Shown: in pieces, positions 1 through 8,263 of the stretch
How positions within the stretch are numbered: position 1 is the first letter of the stretch
Layout of the letters: each line of letters opens with the position of its first letter
Assembly (NCBI RefSeq): GCF_900114765.1
Contig: NZ_FOUD01000024.1
Coordinates: 1 to 58,338 of the forward strand
DNA: 58,338 nt
Origin: Halopseudomonas pachastrellae
GTDB taxonomy: Bacteria; Pseudomonadota; Gammaproteobacteria; Pseudomonadales; Pseudomonadaceae
Direction: 5' to 3'
Position numbers and translations under genes: made by a program
The notes under the pieces: model-generated
Databases searched by the model: none
Told to the model about the DNA's origin: nothing
Seen by the model: the letters and a program-made list of their open reading frames with translations, nothing else

Positions 1-231
1 CGCAAGGAAACCGTCGAGCGCAGCTTTGCGGACGCCAAGGAGCTGCACGGGCACCGTTATGCCCGATTCCGTGGACTGCGCAAGGTAATGAAACAGTGCC
101 TGCTGGCAGCCGCCTGCCAAAACATGAAGAAGATTGCCCGCCTGCTGGCGATGCTTTTACGCCTGCAATCCGGGATAAGGCGCGGCACTTGCCTGCGAGG
201 CTGGAAATGGAGCTGCTCGGACGGTTTTTAG
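1..231 (+). CDS. IS1182-like transposase, C-terminal fragment
   Basis: The reading frame is open from the first base and stops at TAG 229-231, giving 76 residues of the C-terminus of a DDE transposase. The stretch ERSFADAKELHGHRYARFRG followed by a Cys/Leu-rich helix ending QNMKKIA is the typical end of IS1182-family transposases, where the Glu of VERSF would be the last catalytic acid. The 5' part lies outside the window, so I cannot tell whether the element is intact. Family assignment is from memory of the conserved motif and fairly sure; the exact IS is unknown. Confidence 0.75.
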   Translation, partial: RKETVERSFADAKELHGHRYARFRGLRKVMKQCLLAAACQNMKKIARLLAMLLRLQSGIRRGTCLRGWKWSCSDGF

Positions 232-292
232 CGGTTAGCAGGCTAAATTACCCGACACCTGCAAAATCATTACAAACACCCCAGAAAAACGA

Positions 293-314
293 AACCCCGC
301 GAAAACGCGGGGTT
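293..314. terminator. GC-rich hairpin after the transposase
   Basis: A perfect 9-bp stem (aaccccgcg / cgcggggtt) with an AAAA loop lies 60 bases after the transposase stop. There is no clean T-run on either side, so it may be a weak terminator or part of the insertion-sequence end rather than a strong intrinsic terminator. Confidence 0.45.
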
Positions 315-326
315 CGTCAGCAGTCT

Positions 327-394
327 GGGACACGGCAAGCCGTGTCCCTGAGTTTGAGAGGAGAGCCCGGGACCTAGGGCCACGACATGTCGTG
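327..394. repeat. Two palindromes between the IS end and the GDSL gene
   Basis: Positions 327-348 form a perfect 10-bp inverted repeat (gggacacggc / gccgtgtccc) around AA. Positions 381-394 form a second, perfect 14-bp palindrome (cacgacatgtcgtg). The two share a CACGxCA..TG.CGTGTCC pattern, so they may be two units of one short palindromic repeat family. They lie just downstream of the leftward GDSL hydrolase gene and could act as its transcript end. Confidence 0.5.
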
Positions 395-419
395 TCCGGT
401 GACCGGCCCTCCCGAAACA

Positions 420-1082
420 TCAATCCAGCGCTTGCAGGATCTTGTCAGCCAGTACACGGGAGCCGGCGGCGGTCGGGTGGATACCGTCGCTGATGATGTA
501 CTGAGCCTCCTTGCCGGCAAATGCAGCGCGCACATCAACAAACTTCACACCCATGCCCGGATAGGCCACGGCCTTGTAGTTCATGCTGTAGTTGTTGATG
601 TCGTGCAGATCGATGGCGCTGCCAACGGCGTTGTAGTAGCCGAGGAAGATGATCTCTTCGATGCCGTCGTTGCGCATCTTCTGCACCAGCGCGGCGATGC
701 GGTTTTCCAGGTCGTTGAGCAGTGGCATGCAGGCGCTCAGCGACGGACGGCAGCTGTTGAGCTGAATGTCGTTGCCGCCGCCGTTGAAGATCACCGTGCG
801 GATGCCGCTCTTGTCGGCGCGGGCGTACTGGTTTTCGACCGAGTAGAGGCGTGAACAGAGAATGTTGCCGCCGGTCAGCTGGCAGCCCGAGCGGGCGTAG
901 GTGTCGATGTTTTCATCCAGGTCCGCTTCCAGGTTTTCGTGGATATCGCCGGACAGGGCGAAGATCGAGTCGCCGAGGATCATGGTGTCGGGGGAGCTGA
1001 TCGGGTTGGTTGCCAGCGCTGGCAGGCTGAACAGGGTGCTGAGGGTCAGGGCCGCAAGGCCGCGTTTGAACATGATGTGCAT
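420..1082 (-). CDS. Secreted SGNH/GDSL-family hydrolase
   Basis: A 220-residue protein with an N-terminal signal peptide (hydrophobic LAALTLSTLFSLPALA, cleavage expected after ALA). The SGNH blocks are visible: GDSIF near residue 37 supplies the nucleophile Ser (block I), GGGND near residue 100 is block III, and DGIHPTAAGS near residue 203 carries the catalytic Asp/His (block V). It is probably a periplasmic or secreted esterase, lipase or carbohydrate deacetylase; the substrate cannot be read from sequence. The start at 1082 is supported by AAGGGA 7 bases upstream; an internal ATG three codons later is also possible. It stands alone, transcribed away from nirB. Confidence 0.82.
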   Translation of the reverse strand: MHIMFKRGLAALTLSTLFSLPALATNPISSPDTMILGDSIFALSGDIHENLEADLDENIDTYARSGCQLTGGNILCSRLYSVENQYARADKSGIRTVIFNGGGNDIQLNSCRPSLSACMPLLNDLENRIAALVQKMRNDGIEEIIFLGYYNAVGSAIDLHDINNYSMNYKAVAYPGMGVKFVDVRAAFAGKEAQYIISDGIHPTAAGSRVLADKILQALD

Positions 1083-1386
1083 GGAAGTCCCTTCTTGTTG
1101 TTGTGCTTATGGGTCTCCAATAAGGCTGAATTCAATAGTGAAACAATTGGAGACATTTGTGCGTTATGCATCGCGCATCTTAGGCAGCACTGCCCCCTGA
1201 TCAAGCACCCATACGGGCGATCAGGCGCGCTGGTTCTGTGCACCATTGCGGACGCATATGCGGCTTTTTGCACTGAGCTGGGTCGATTTGGCGGGGCTGG
1301 TGAAGTCGCTATCTGGCTGGGCTGTTAGGTAAAAAGGTTTTTAATATCAATTGGTTGTGTTGTTTGTTCGGCTTTTTTTGAAAAGG
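1083..1386. other. Intergenic region upstream of the nirB promoter
   Basis: About 300 bases with no convincing gene between the divergent GDSL and nirB units. It should hold the GDSL promoter and the upstream activator sites of nirB. A half-matching NtrC-like sequence (TGCACC at 1239-1244 followed by GGACGCA) sits about 150 bases upstream of the sigma-54 site, a normal enhancer distance, but the match is imperfect and I do not call it. Confidence 0.4.
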
Positions 1387-1402
1387 TGGCACCGGTTTTG
1401 CT
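1387..1402 (+). promoter_or_regulatory. Sigma-54 (-24/-12) promoter of the nirB operon
   Basis: TGGCACCGGTTTTGCT matches the RpoN consensus (TGGCAC, five bases, TTGCT) with exactly ten bases between the GG and GC dinucleotides. Transcription would start near 1413, just before the first leader hairpin. Sigma-54 with NtrC control of assimilatory nitrite/nitrate genes is established in pseudomonads and enterics; use here is inferred. Confidence 0.75.
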
Positions 1403-1414
1403 GAAGTGAGTCAA

Positions 1415-1540
1415 CGGCCAGCTCAGACAGCGTGGCCGACTGCTCGGACATGCAACGCAAGGCGGCAGAGTCGAGCAACACAATTCGAGAATCCAAGGCA
1501 AAGGCGCCTGCAACTGGAGACAGTTGCAGGTGCCTTTTTT
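1415..1540 (+). promoter_or_regulatory. nirB leader with attenuator terminator (candidate NasT/NasR ANTAR target)
   Basis: Two RNA hairpins lie between the sigma-54 promoter and nirB. The first is 1415-1438 (stem cggcca / tggccg). The second is a 16-bp stem at 1501-1516 / 1521-1536 with a GAGA loop, followed directly by a T-run: an intrinsic terminator 40 bases before the nirB start. No rightward gene lies upstream that needs terminating, so it must act on the nirB leader itself. This is the layout of nas/nir leaders where nitrate-activated NasR or NasT binds tandem hairpins and prevents termination. The regulator gene is not in the window. Confidence 0.72.
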
Positions 1541-1580
1541 GTTGTCTGCGAAAAAGCAGACCCGTGACAGAGGACTGGCC

Positions 1581-4142
1581 ATGAATGCGTTCGTCGCCCC
1601 GATCAAGAAAGAAACGCTGATCATCATCGGCAATGGCATGGTGGGTCACCATTGCATCGAGCAGCTCGTCGAGCAGGGTGCGCTTGCCCATTATCAGGTG
1701 CACGTGTTCGGCGAAGAGCGCCAGCGGGCCTACGACCGCGTTCACCTGTCGGAGTACTTCGGCGGGCGCGATGCCGAGTCGCTGGCGCTCTGCGCTGCGG
1801 ACTATTACAGCGAGCACGGCGTGCATGCGCATCTGCACGAGGCGGTGCTGGAGATTGACCGCGAGCAGCAAGAGGTGGTCACCGCCAACGGCCGTATTGC
1901 CTATGACAAGCTGATCCTGGCGACCGGCTCTTACCCGTTTGTGCCGCCGATTCCGGGTGCCGATGGCAACTCGCGACTGGTGTACCGCACGCTGGATGAT
2001 CTGGATGCGATTCGCGCGGCAGCGGCTGGTGCACGCCGCGGTGTGGTGGTTGGCGGCGGCCTGCTCGGGCTGGAAGCGGCTAACGCACTCAAGTCACTGG
2101 GGCTGGAAGCGCACGTGGTCGAGTTTGCGCCGCGATTGATGCCGGTGCAGCTGGATGAAGACGGCGGCGCGGCGCTGAAGGCGCGGATTGAAGCGCTGGG
2201 TGTTGGCGTGCACCTGTCACGGGCGACCAGCGACATCGTCGCCGGAGAGGACTATGCCTACCGCATGAACTTCGCCGACGGCGAATCGCTGGAAACCGAC
2301 CTGATCGTGTTCTCTGCCGGTATCCGCCCGCAGGATACGCTGGCGCGGGCCGCAGGTCTGACCGTTGCCGAGCGCGGCGGGGTGGTGATCGACGACGGCT
2401 TCTGTACCAATGATCCGGCGATCTTCGCGATTGGCGAATGTGCCTCCTGGCAGGGCCGGGTGTTCGGTCTGGTCGCACCGGGTTACAGCATGGCGCGCAA
2501 CCTGGCCGCGCTGCTGGTCGGCCGCCCGCACGAGGCGTTCTCCGGTGCCGACATGTCGACCAAACTCAAGCTGCTGGGCGTTGACGTGGGCTCCATTGGC
2601 GACGCCCACGGTGCCACCGAAGGCGCGCGCAGCTACCGCTATATCGATGACATCAACCACAGCTACCGCCGTCTGGTCGTATCTGCCGATGGCAAGCGGG
2701 TGATTGGCGCGGTACTGGTCGGCGACAACAGCTATTACGACACCCTGCTGCAATATGCGCTGAACGGTATCAAGCTGCCGGCCGATCCGGCCAGTCTGAT
2801 TTTGCCGGTGGGCGAGGGCGCGCCGACGCTGGGCGCTGATGCGTTGCCGGATACCGCGACCATCTGCTCCTGCCACAACGTCAGCAAGGGCGCGGTCTGC
2901 TGTCAGGTCGATGCCGGTTGCACTGATCTGGGCGAACTCAAGGCCAATACCAAGGCGGCGACCGGTTGCGGTGGTTGTGCTGCGCTGCTCAAGCAGGTGT
3001 TCGAGCACGAGCTGTCGGCCCGCGGCGTTGAAGTCGACAAGAGCCTGTGCGAGCACTTTGCGCACACCCGTCAGGAGCTGTACGGCATTGTCCGCGTCGA
3101 GGGCATCGAGAGCTTTGAGGCGCTGCTGAGCAAGCACGGCCGTGGTCAGCATGGCTGCGACATCTGCAAGCCGGCAGTCGGCTCGATTCTCGCCTCCTGC
3201 TGGAACCAGCCGATCACCGATCCGGGCCTGATTCCGCTGCAGGACACCAATGACACCTTCATGGCGAACATGCAGAAGAACGGCACCTACTCGATTGTGC
3301 CGCGTATCGCCGGCGGTGAAATCACCCCGGACAAGCTGATCGTGCTCGGTCAGGTGGCCAAGAAATACGACTTGTACACCAAGATCACCGGCGGCCAGCG
3401 GATCGACTTGTTCGGCGCAGAACTGCACGAGCTGCCGGATATCTGGGCTGAGTTGATTGAAGCAGGCTTCGAGACGGGCCACGCCTACGGCAAGTCGCTG
3501 CGGACCGTGAAGTCCTGCGTTGGCAGCACCTGGTGCCGCTACGGCGTGCAGGACAGCGTGGGCATGGCGCTGACCCTGGAAGATCGCTACAAGGGCCTGC
3601 GTTCACCGCACAAGATCAAGTTTGCCGTCTCCGGTTGCACCCGCGAATGTGCCGAGGCGCAGAGCAAGGACGTGGGCGTGATCGCGACCGACAAGGGCTG
3701 GAACCTGTATGTGGCCGGCAACGGCGGCATGCGCCCGCGCCACGCCGAGCTGTTCGCTACCGACCTTGATGACGCGACGCTGATCAAATACATCGACCGC
3801 TTCCTGATGTTCTACGTGCGCACCGCCGATCGCCTGCAGCGCACCTCGGTCTGGCGCGAAAGTCTGGAAGGCGGGCTGGAGTACCTGCAGGACGTGATCA
3901 TCAACGACAGCCTGGGCCTCGGCGCCGAGCTGGAAAGCCAGATGCAACTGGTGATCGACCGCTACGAGTGCGAGTGGGCCAACGCCATCAGCGACCCGGA
4001 AAAACTCAAGCGTTTCCGCACCTTCGTCAACGACGAGCGTAAGGACCCGGATATTCACTTCGTCAGGGAGCGCGGCCAGCGTCGTCCGGTCAAGGCGTCC
4101 GAACTGCACCTGATTCCCGTCGCCGAGGAGGCCGCACAATGA
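1581..4142 (+). CDS. nirB: Assimilatory NAD(P)H nitrite reductase, large subunit
   Basis: An 853-residue siroheme/Fe-S/FAD enzyme that reduces nitrite to ammonium in the cytoplasm. Domains in order: an FAD/NAD(P)-binding pyridine nucleotide-disulphide reductase fold starting with GNGMVG at about residue 17; a [2Fe-2S] BFD-like domain with CSCHNVSKGAVC near 430 and CGGC near 465; and the nitrite/sulfite reductase half-repeats with siroheme-[4Fe-4S] ligands in CVGSTWC near 645 and CTREC near 685. All expected cysteines are present. I chose ATG 1581 (AGAGGA upstream); an in-frame TTG at 1524 lies inside the terminator stem and is unlikely. Its stop overlaps the nirD start (ATGA). Confidence 0.96.
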   Translation: MNAFVAPIKKETLIIIGNGMVGHHCIEQLVEQGALAHYQVHVFGEERQRAYDRVHLSEYFGGRDAESLALCAADYYSEHGVHAHLHEAVLEIDREQQEVVTANGRIAYDKLILATGSYPFVPPIPGADGNSRLVYRTLDDLDAIRAAAAGARRGVVVGGGLLGLEAANALKSLGLEAHVVEFAPRLMPVQLDEDGGAALKARIEALGVGVHLSRATSDIVAGEDYAYRMNFADGESLETDLIVFSAGIRPQDTLARAAGLTVAERGGVVIDDGFCTNDPAIFAIGECASWQGRVFGLVAPGYSMARNLAALLVGRPHEAFSGADMSTKLKLLGVDVGSIGDAHGATEGARSYRYIDDINHSYRRLVVSADGKRVIGAVLVGDNSYYDTLLQYALNGIKLPADPASLILPVGEGAPTLGADALPDTATICSCHNVSKGAVCCQVDAGCTDLGELKANTKAATGCGGCAALLKQVFEHELSARGVEVDKSLCEHFAHTRQELYGIVRVEGIESFEALLSKHGRGQHGCDICKPAVGSILASCWNQPITDPGLIPLQDTNDTFMANMQKNGTYSIVPRIAGGEITPDKLIVLGQVAKKYDLYTKITGGQRIDLFGAELHELPDIWAELIEAGFETGHAYGKSLRTVKSCVGSTWCRYGVQDSVGMALTLEDRYKGLRSPHKIKFAVSGCTRECAEAQSKDVGVIATDKGWNLYVAGNGGMRPRHAELFATDLDDATLIKYIDRFLMFYVRTADRLQRTSVWRESLEGGLEYLQDVIINDSLGLGAELESQMQLVIDRYECEWANAISDPEKLKRFRTFVNDERKDPDIHFVRERGQRRPVKASELHLIPVAEEAAQ

Positions 4143-4501
4143 CTACTTTCAGCACATCTTCGCAAACCGCTACCCAATGGCGTGCGCTCTGCGCCCGTGA
4201 CGATCTGGTTGCCAACTCCGGTGTGGTGGCCTGGCTCGACGGTGAGCAGGTCGCCCTGTTTCACCTGCCGAGCGAGGATCAGCTGTTCGCCATCGCCAAT
4301 CGCGACCCCAAGTCCGGTGCCAACGTGATTGGTCGCGGCATTGTCGGCCAGCTCAAGGGCGAGCTGGTGATTGCTTCGCCGTTGTACAAGCAGCACTTCC
4401 GTCTGAGCGACGGCCAGTGCGTCGAATACCCCGATCAGCAGCTGCAGGTGTGGCCCGTCCGCCTGCAGGGCGATCAGGTCGAGATCGGATTGGCGGGCTG
4501 A
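4139..4501 (+). CDS. nirD: Nitrite reductase small subunit
   Basis: A 120-residue Rieske-fold protein, overlapping nirB by four bases, so translationally coupled. Members of the NirD family have the Rieske beta-barrel but lack the Cys/His pairs that bind the 2Fe-2S cluster. Here too no CxH...CxxH pattern is visible, only isolated cysteines (CARDD, QCVEY). The subunit is needed for full NirB activity. Length and the WPVRLQGDQVEIGL C-terminus fit the family. Confidence 0.94.
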   Translation: MTTFSTSSQTATQWRALCARDDLVANSGVVAWLDGEQVALFHLPSEDQLFAIANRDPKSGANVIGRGIVGQLKGELVIASPLYKQHFRLSDGQCVEYPDQQLQVWPVRLQGDQVEIGLAG

Positions 4502-4544
4502 AACCGCCAACCACACTGCGTTTCACTAACTGGAGAGTTGAATC

Positions 4545-5354
4545 ATGTCTTACCTGATCCCGAATGAGTTTGTGACCAAGATGGTCGACTCCGGTGAGTC
4601 GAAAATCTTCATGTCTACCCGCGACACCCTGATCCGCGCCTACATGGCCGGGGCGATTCTGGCGCTGGCGGCGGTATTTGCCATCACCATCACAGTGCAG
4701 ACGGGCTCGCCGCTGGTCGGTGCGGCCTTCTTTCCGGTCGGCTTCATCATGCTGTATCTGATGGGGTTTGACCTGCTTACCGGGGTCTTTGTGCTCTGCC
4801 CGCTGGCGCTACTGGATCGCCGTCCGGGAGTGACCGTACAAGGCGTGCTGCGCAACTGGGGGCTGGTATTTGTCGGTAACTTTGCTGGCGCCCTGACGGT
4901 GGCGGTGATGATGGCCTTTGTCTTTACCTACGGATTTTCTGCTGCGGCAGGTGAGGTGGGCGAGAAGATCTCCCACATCGGTGAGAGCCGCACCCTGGGC
5001 TACGCCGAGTACGGCCTGGCCGGCTGGTTGACTATCTTCCTGCGCGGCATGCTGTGCAACTGGATGGTATCGATGGGGGTGGTTGGCGCGATGATCTCCA
5101 CCACGGTTGGCGGTAAGGCCATCGCCATGTGGATGCCCATCATGCTGTTCTTTTACATGGGCTTTGAGCACTCCGTCGTCAACATGTTTCTGTTCCCCTT
5201 CGGCATGATCATGGGCGGTGACTTCTCCGTCATGGATTACATGATCTGGAACGAAATCCCCACGGCGCTGGGTAACCTGGTTGGCGGTTTGGCATTCACC
5301 GGTCTGACGCTGTACACCACCCATGTCCGCACTGCACCTAGCCGCGCGCTCTGA
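4545..5354 (+). CDS. nirC: Formate/nitrite transporter family channel
   Basis: A 269-residue integral membrane protein with about six hydrophobic segments and the FNT features GxxFPVGFIMLYLMGFDLLTG (residues about 65-85) and NWGLVFVGNFAGAL (about 104-117). FNT pentamers conduct nitrite or formate across the inner membrane. Its place 43 bases after nirD, with a GGAGAG ribosome site, points to nitrite import for NirBD. It lies in the same transcript and its end overlaps the next gene by 32 bases. Confidence 0.92.
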   Translation: MSYLIPNEFVTKMVDSGESKIFMSTRDTLIRAYMAGAILALAAVFAITITVQTGSPLVGAAFFPVGFIMLYLMGFDLLTGVFVLCPLALLDRRPGVTVQGVLRNWGLVFVGNFAGALTVAVMMAFVFTYGFSAAAGEVGEKISHIGESRTLGYAEYGLAGWLTIFLRGMLCNWMVSMGVVGAMISTTVGGKAIAMWMPIMLFFYMGFEHSVVNMFLFPFGMIMGGDFSVMDYMIWNEIPTALGNLVGGLAFTGLTLYTTHVRTAPSRAL

Positions 5355-7080
5355 TCCGGCGCCGCAGGTGGCGACCTTGCAGCTGACGCTGGGGCAGTGC
5401 TCCAGTGCCGGCCGCAAGGTTTTGAATCAGGATCGCTGCGCGGCGCGGATTCCTGACGGGCCGCAACTGGCAGTCAAAGGCGCGGTGCTGGCGCTGGCCG
5501 ATGGCATCAGCTCCAGTGTGGTCAGTCACGAGGCCGCGCAGGCGGCGGTGAACGGCTTTGTGCAGGATTACTACTGCACGGCCGATCCTTGGTCGGTCAA
5601 ACAGGCGGGGGAGCGCGTGATCAGCGCGCTCAACTCCTGGCTGTATGCGCAAAGCAGGCGCAGCCAGTATCGCTACGACCGTGACCGTGGCTACGTCTGT
5701 ACCTTCAGCGCGCTGGTGGTCAAATCCACCACGGCGCATCTCTTTCACGTTGGCGACGCGCGCATCTATCGGGTACACCAGCGCTCGCTTGAACAACTCA
5801 CTGTTGATCACCGCGCCTGGCTTGGTGAGCAGAGCCAACTGACTCGGGCCCTCGGCGTTAACGAGCGGCTGGATATCGACTATCAGTCACTGGCGCTGGA
5901 ACCGGGTGAGGTGTTTCTGCTGGCGACCGACGGGGTCTATGAGTTCATCGACCCGGCGCGGGTAGCTGAGCTGATTGGCGCCAGCGGCGGCGACCTGCAG
6001 CAGGCTGCCGAAGCCTTGGTTGCCGAGGCGCTGGCCAACGGCAGTGACGACAACCTCACCGTACAACTGCTGCGCATCGACAGCCTGCCCAGCGGGCAGG
6101 CGGCCGAGTTGCACCGCCAGTTTGCCGATCTGCCGCTGCCGCCAGTGCTGGAGCCGGGCAAGGTTATTGATGGCCTGCGGGTGATCCGTCAGCTGCATGC
6201 TAGCGCTCGCAGCCACGTCTACCTGGTGCAGGATCAGGCGAGCGGTGCGCAGATGGTGCTCAAGGCTCCCTCGATTGAGCAACAGCAGCACCGGGTGCAG
6301 CTGGAGCGACTGCTGACCGAAGAGTGGGTCGCACGCCGCATTGATAACCCGCACGTGATGAAGGCCGCGGCGGCGGGGCGGCCGCGCAGCTATCTCTACT
6401 GCCTGTGTGAGTACATCGAAGGCCAGACCCTGGCCCAATGGATGCGCGATAACCCGCAACCCTCGCTGGAGCGGGTGCGCGACATCGTCGAACAGATTGC
6501 CCGCGGCCTGCGCGCCTTCCACCGGTTGGAAATGCTGCATCAGGACCTGCGCCCGGCCAACATCATGCTCGATGCCGATGGCTGCGTGCGGCTGATCGAC
6601 TTTGGCGCGGTGCAGGTGGCTGGCTTGCTTGAGGCAGGTGTGCAGCACCCGAGCGAGCGCCTTGGCACTGCTCAGTACAGCGCGCCGGAGTGTTTTGTCG
6701 GCGAGCAGGGCACCGTGCGCTCCGATCAGTTTGCGCTCGCGGTGATCACCTACCAGCTGCTCAGTGGCGAGCTGCCCTACGGCGCTGACTTGGCCCGAGC
6801 CCAGAGCCGGGCGGCGCAGCATCGGCTGCGTTATCGATCGGTGCTTGACCCGCAGCGCAGCCTGCCCGCGTGGCTGGACCCGGTCTTGCGCCGCGCGCTG
6901 AGTCTGGACCCGTACAAGCGCTATGAAGATCTGTCTGAATTCGTCTTCGAACTGCGTCAGCCCAGCGCTGCGTCGCTGGCGGTGGGCCGCGCGCCATTGC
7001 TGGAGCGCAACCCGGTGCTGTTTTGGCAGCTCACCTCACTGGGGTTGGGGCTGGCATTGCTGTGCAGCCTGCTGCGCTGA
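5323..7080 (+). CDS. Bifunctional PP2C-type phosphatase / Ser-Thr kinase, membrane-tethered
   Basis: A 585-residue fusion. Residues about 20-250 are a PP2C phosphatase with metal-binding motifs ADGIS, GDARIYR, ATDGVYEF and a C-terminal DDNLT. Residues about 275-550 are a protein kinase: VLK lysine, HQDLRPAN catalytic loop near 406 (HQD instead of HRD, Asp kept), DFG near 426 and APE near 455. A hydrophobic tail (LTSLGLGLALLCSLL) anchors it in the inner membrane. It starts 32 bases inside nirC, without an obvious ribosome site, so it probably relies on coupled translation. A homologue lies next to nirBD in P. aeruginosa (PA1782). Its substrate and role in nitrite use are unknown to me. Confidence 0.88.
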   Translation: MSALHLAARSDPAPQVATLQLTLGQCSSAGRKVLNQDRCAARIPDGPQLAVKGAVLALADGISSSVVSHEAAQAAVNGFVQDYYCTADPWSVKQAGERVISALNSWLYAQSRRSQYRYDRDRGYVCTFSALVVKSTTAHLFHVGDARIYRVHQRSLEQLTVDHRAWLGEQSQLTRALGVNERLDIDYQSLALEPGEVFLLATDGVYEFIDPARVAELIGASGGDLQQAAEALVAEALANGSDDNLTVQLLRIDSLPSGQAAELHRQFADLPLPPVLEPGKVIDGLRVIRQLHASARSHVYLVQDQASGAQMVLKAPSIEQQQHRVQLERLLTEEWVARRIDNPHVMKAAAAGRPRSYLYCLCEYIEGQTLAQWMRDNPQPSLERVRDIVEQIARGLRAFHRLEMLHQDLRPANIMLDADGCVRLIDFGAVQVAGLLEAGVQHPSERLGTAQYSAPECFVGEQGTVRSDQFALAVITYQLLSGELPYGADLARAQSRAAQHRLRYRSVLDPQRSLPAWLDPVLRRALSLDPYKRYEDLSEFVFELRQPSAASLAVGRAPLLERNPVLFWQLTSLGLGLALLCSLLR

Positions 7081-8263
7081 GCCTGCGCGCCTGAGGCTCT
7101 GGTCCCATGCCAGCACCGCCAGTGCAGCCAGCCCGAACCCCACGCCGACCGCGCAGGTGCCGGCCCAGCCAGCGTGGCTCCAGTCGCTGACACCTAGCCC
7201 CGAGTCGCTTGAAGCGCCGGTGAAGTAGCAGGTCATGTAGACGGCGTTGACCCGTGCGCGGGCCTGCGGCGCAAGCTGATAGATCACGCTCTGGTTGCTG
7301 ATGTGGACAGCGGGCAGGGCAACATCCAGTACCAGCAGCGCGAGCAGAAAGGTGAGTAAGCTGCCGCTGCCGAGATGCAACCCCATCCAGCCAAGCAGCA
7401 GGATAGCGATGGCGATCAGCGACACCGGTTGCCCCAGCCCGCGATCAGACAACCGGCCAGCCAGACTGGCAGTGATAACGCCCGCCACGCCGATCAACCC
7501 GATCAGGCCGATTTGGCTGTCACGCAAGCCAAAGGGTGGTGCCGACAGCAGCAGCGCCATGGCGCGAAAACAGCGCGCTGACCGAGCCGAATACCAGGCC
7601 GCCAAGCAAGGCGCGGCTGCGCAGCCGTGGGTGCTATGCGGCCGGCCTGAATAACGAGCGCAGCGTTGCGCCATAGCTCTGCGGCGCCGGGTTGCGCGCC
7701 TGCGGCAGCACCCGCAACAAGGCGCCGGCCAGCAGCACCATCAACACCGCGCTGACCTGGTACACCGTCTCCCAACCGCCGATCTCCGACAGTAGCCCGG
7801 CAGCCGTTCGCGCGAGCAGAATCCCGGCCAGCAGGCCGCTCATCACCAAGCCGACGGCACGCCCGCTGCGCAGTGGGTCAGACAGGTTAGCAGCCATCGG
7901 TACCAGCGTTTGTGCGGCAACCGAGAACACGCCGGTGATCAGCGTGCCGACAATCAAGGCCGTAAACCTGCCGCCCCAGCCGCTGATTGCCAGCCCGGCC
8001 GCGGCTAGCAGAATCAGGCCAACGGCCAGTGCGCGCTGCTCCAGCTTGTCACCGAGCGGTACCAGAAGCAGCAGACCGAACGCGTACGCCACTTGTGAGA
8101 GGGTAACCGTCGCGGCGGCCAGGCCCTCGCTGATATTCAGCGCGCTGGCCATCGATGACAGCAGTGGTTGATTGAAGTAGTTGGCACCGGCGCACAGCCC
8201 GGTCGCCGTCGCCATCATCAGTAGCGTGGCGGTGGAGAGATAGTTCTGGGGGTTTGGTTTCAC
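7036..8263 (-). pseudogene. MFS transporter, disrupted by a stop codon and a frameshift
   Basis: The two halves together give an MFS permease of about 400 residues: the N-terminal half (ATLLMMATATGLCAGANYFNQPLL...) and the C-terminal half (MALLLSAPPFGLRDSQIG... to LAWDQSL). The first frame ends at TAG 7634-7636, yet the same frame continues sensibly beyond it (HPRLRSRALLGGLVFGSVSALF). It is then lost at a T-run (AAAA at 7567-7570 on the plus strand), where removing one T restores the family-like LFRAMALLL. It starts at GTG 8263, overlapping the ridA stop as GTGA. Its 3' end overlaps the convergent kinase gene by 45 bases. Related carriers are drug exporters; this copy should be non-functional unless the sequence is wrong. 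Confidence 0.82.

Noticed and set aside
1239..1260. NtrC-like site upstream of nirB
   Set aside because: Only one half matches well; the second half needs an inserted base.
1524..1580. 19-codon N-terminal extension of NirB from TTG 1524
   Set aside because: It lies within the terminator stem and has no ribosome site; ATG 1581 has AGAGGA and matches the family start.
2217..3482. 421-codon minus-strand frame inside nirB
   Set aside because: Antisense shadow of a well-identified enzyme; no motifs and no ribosome site.
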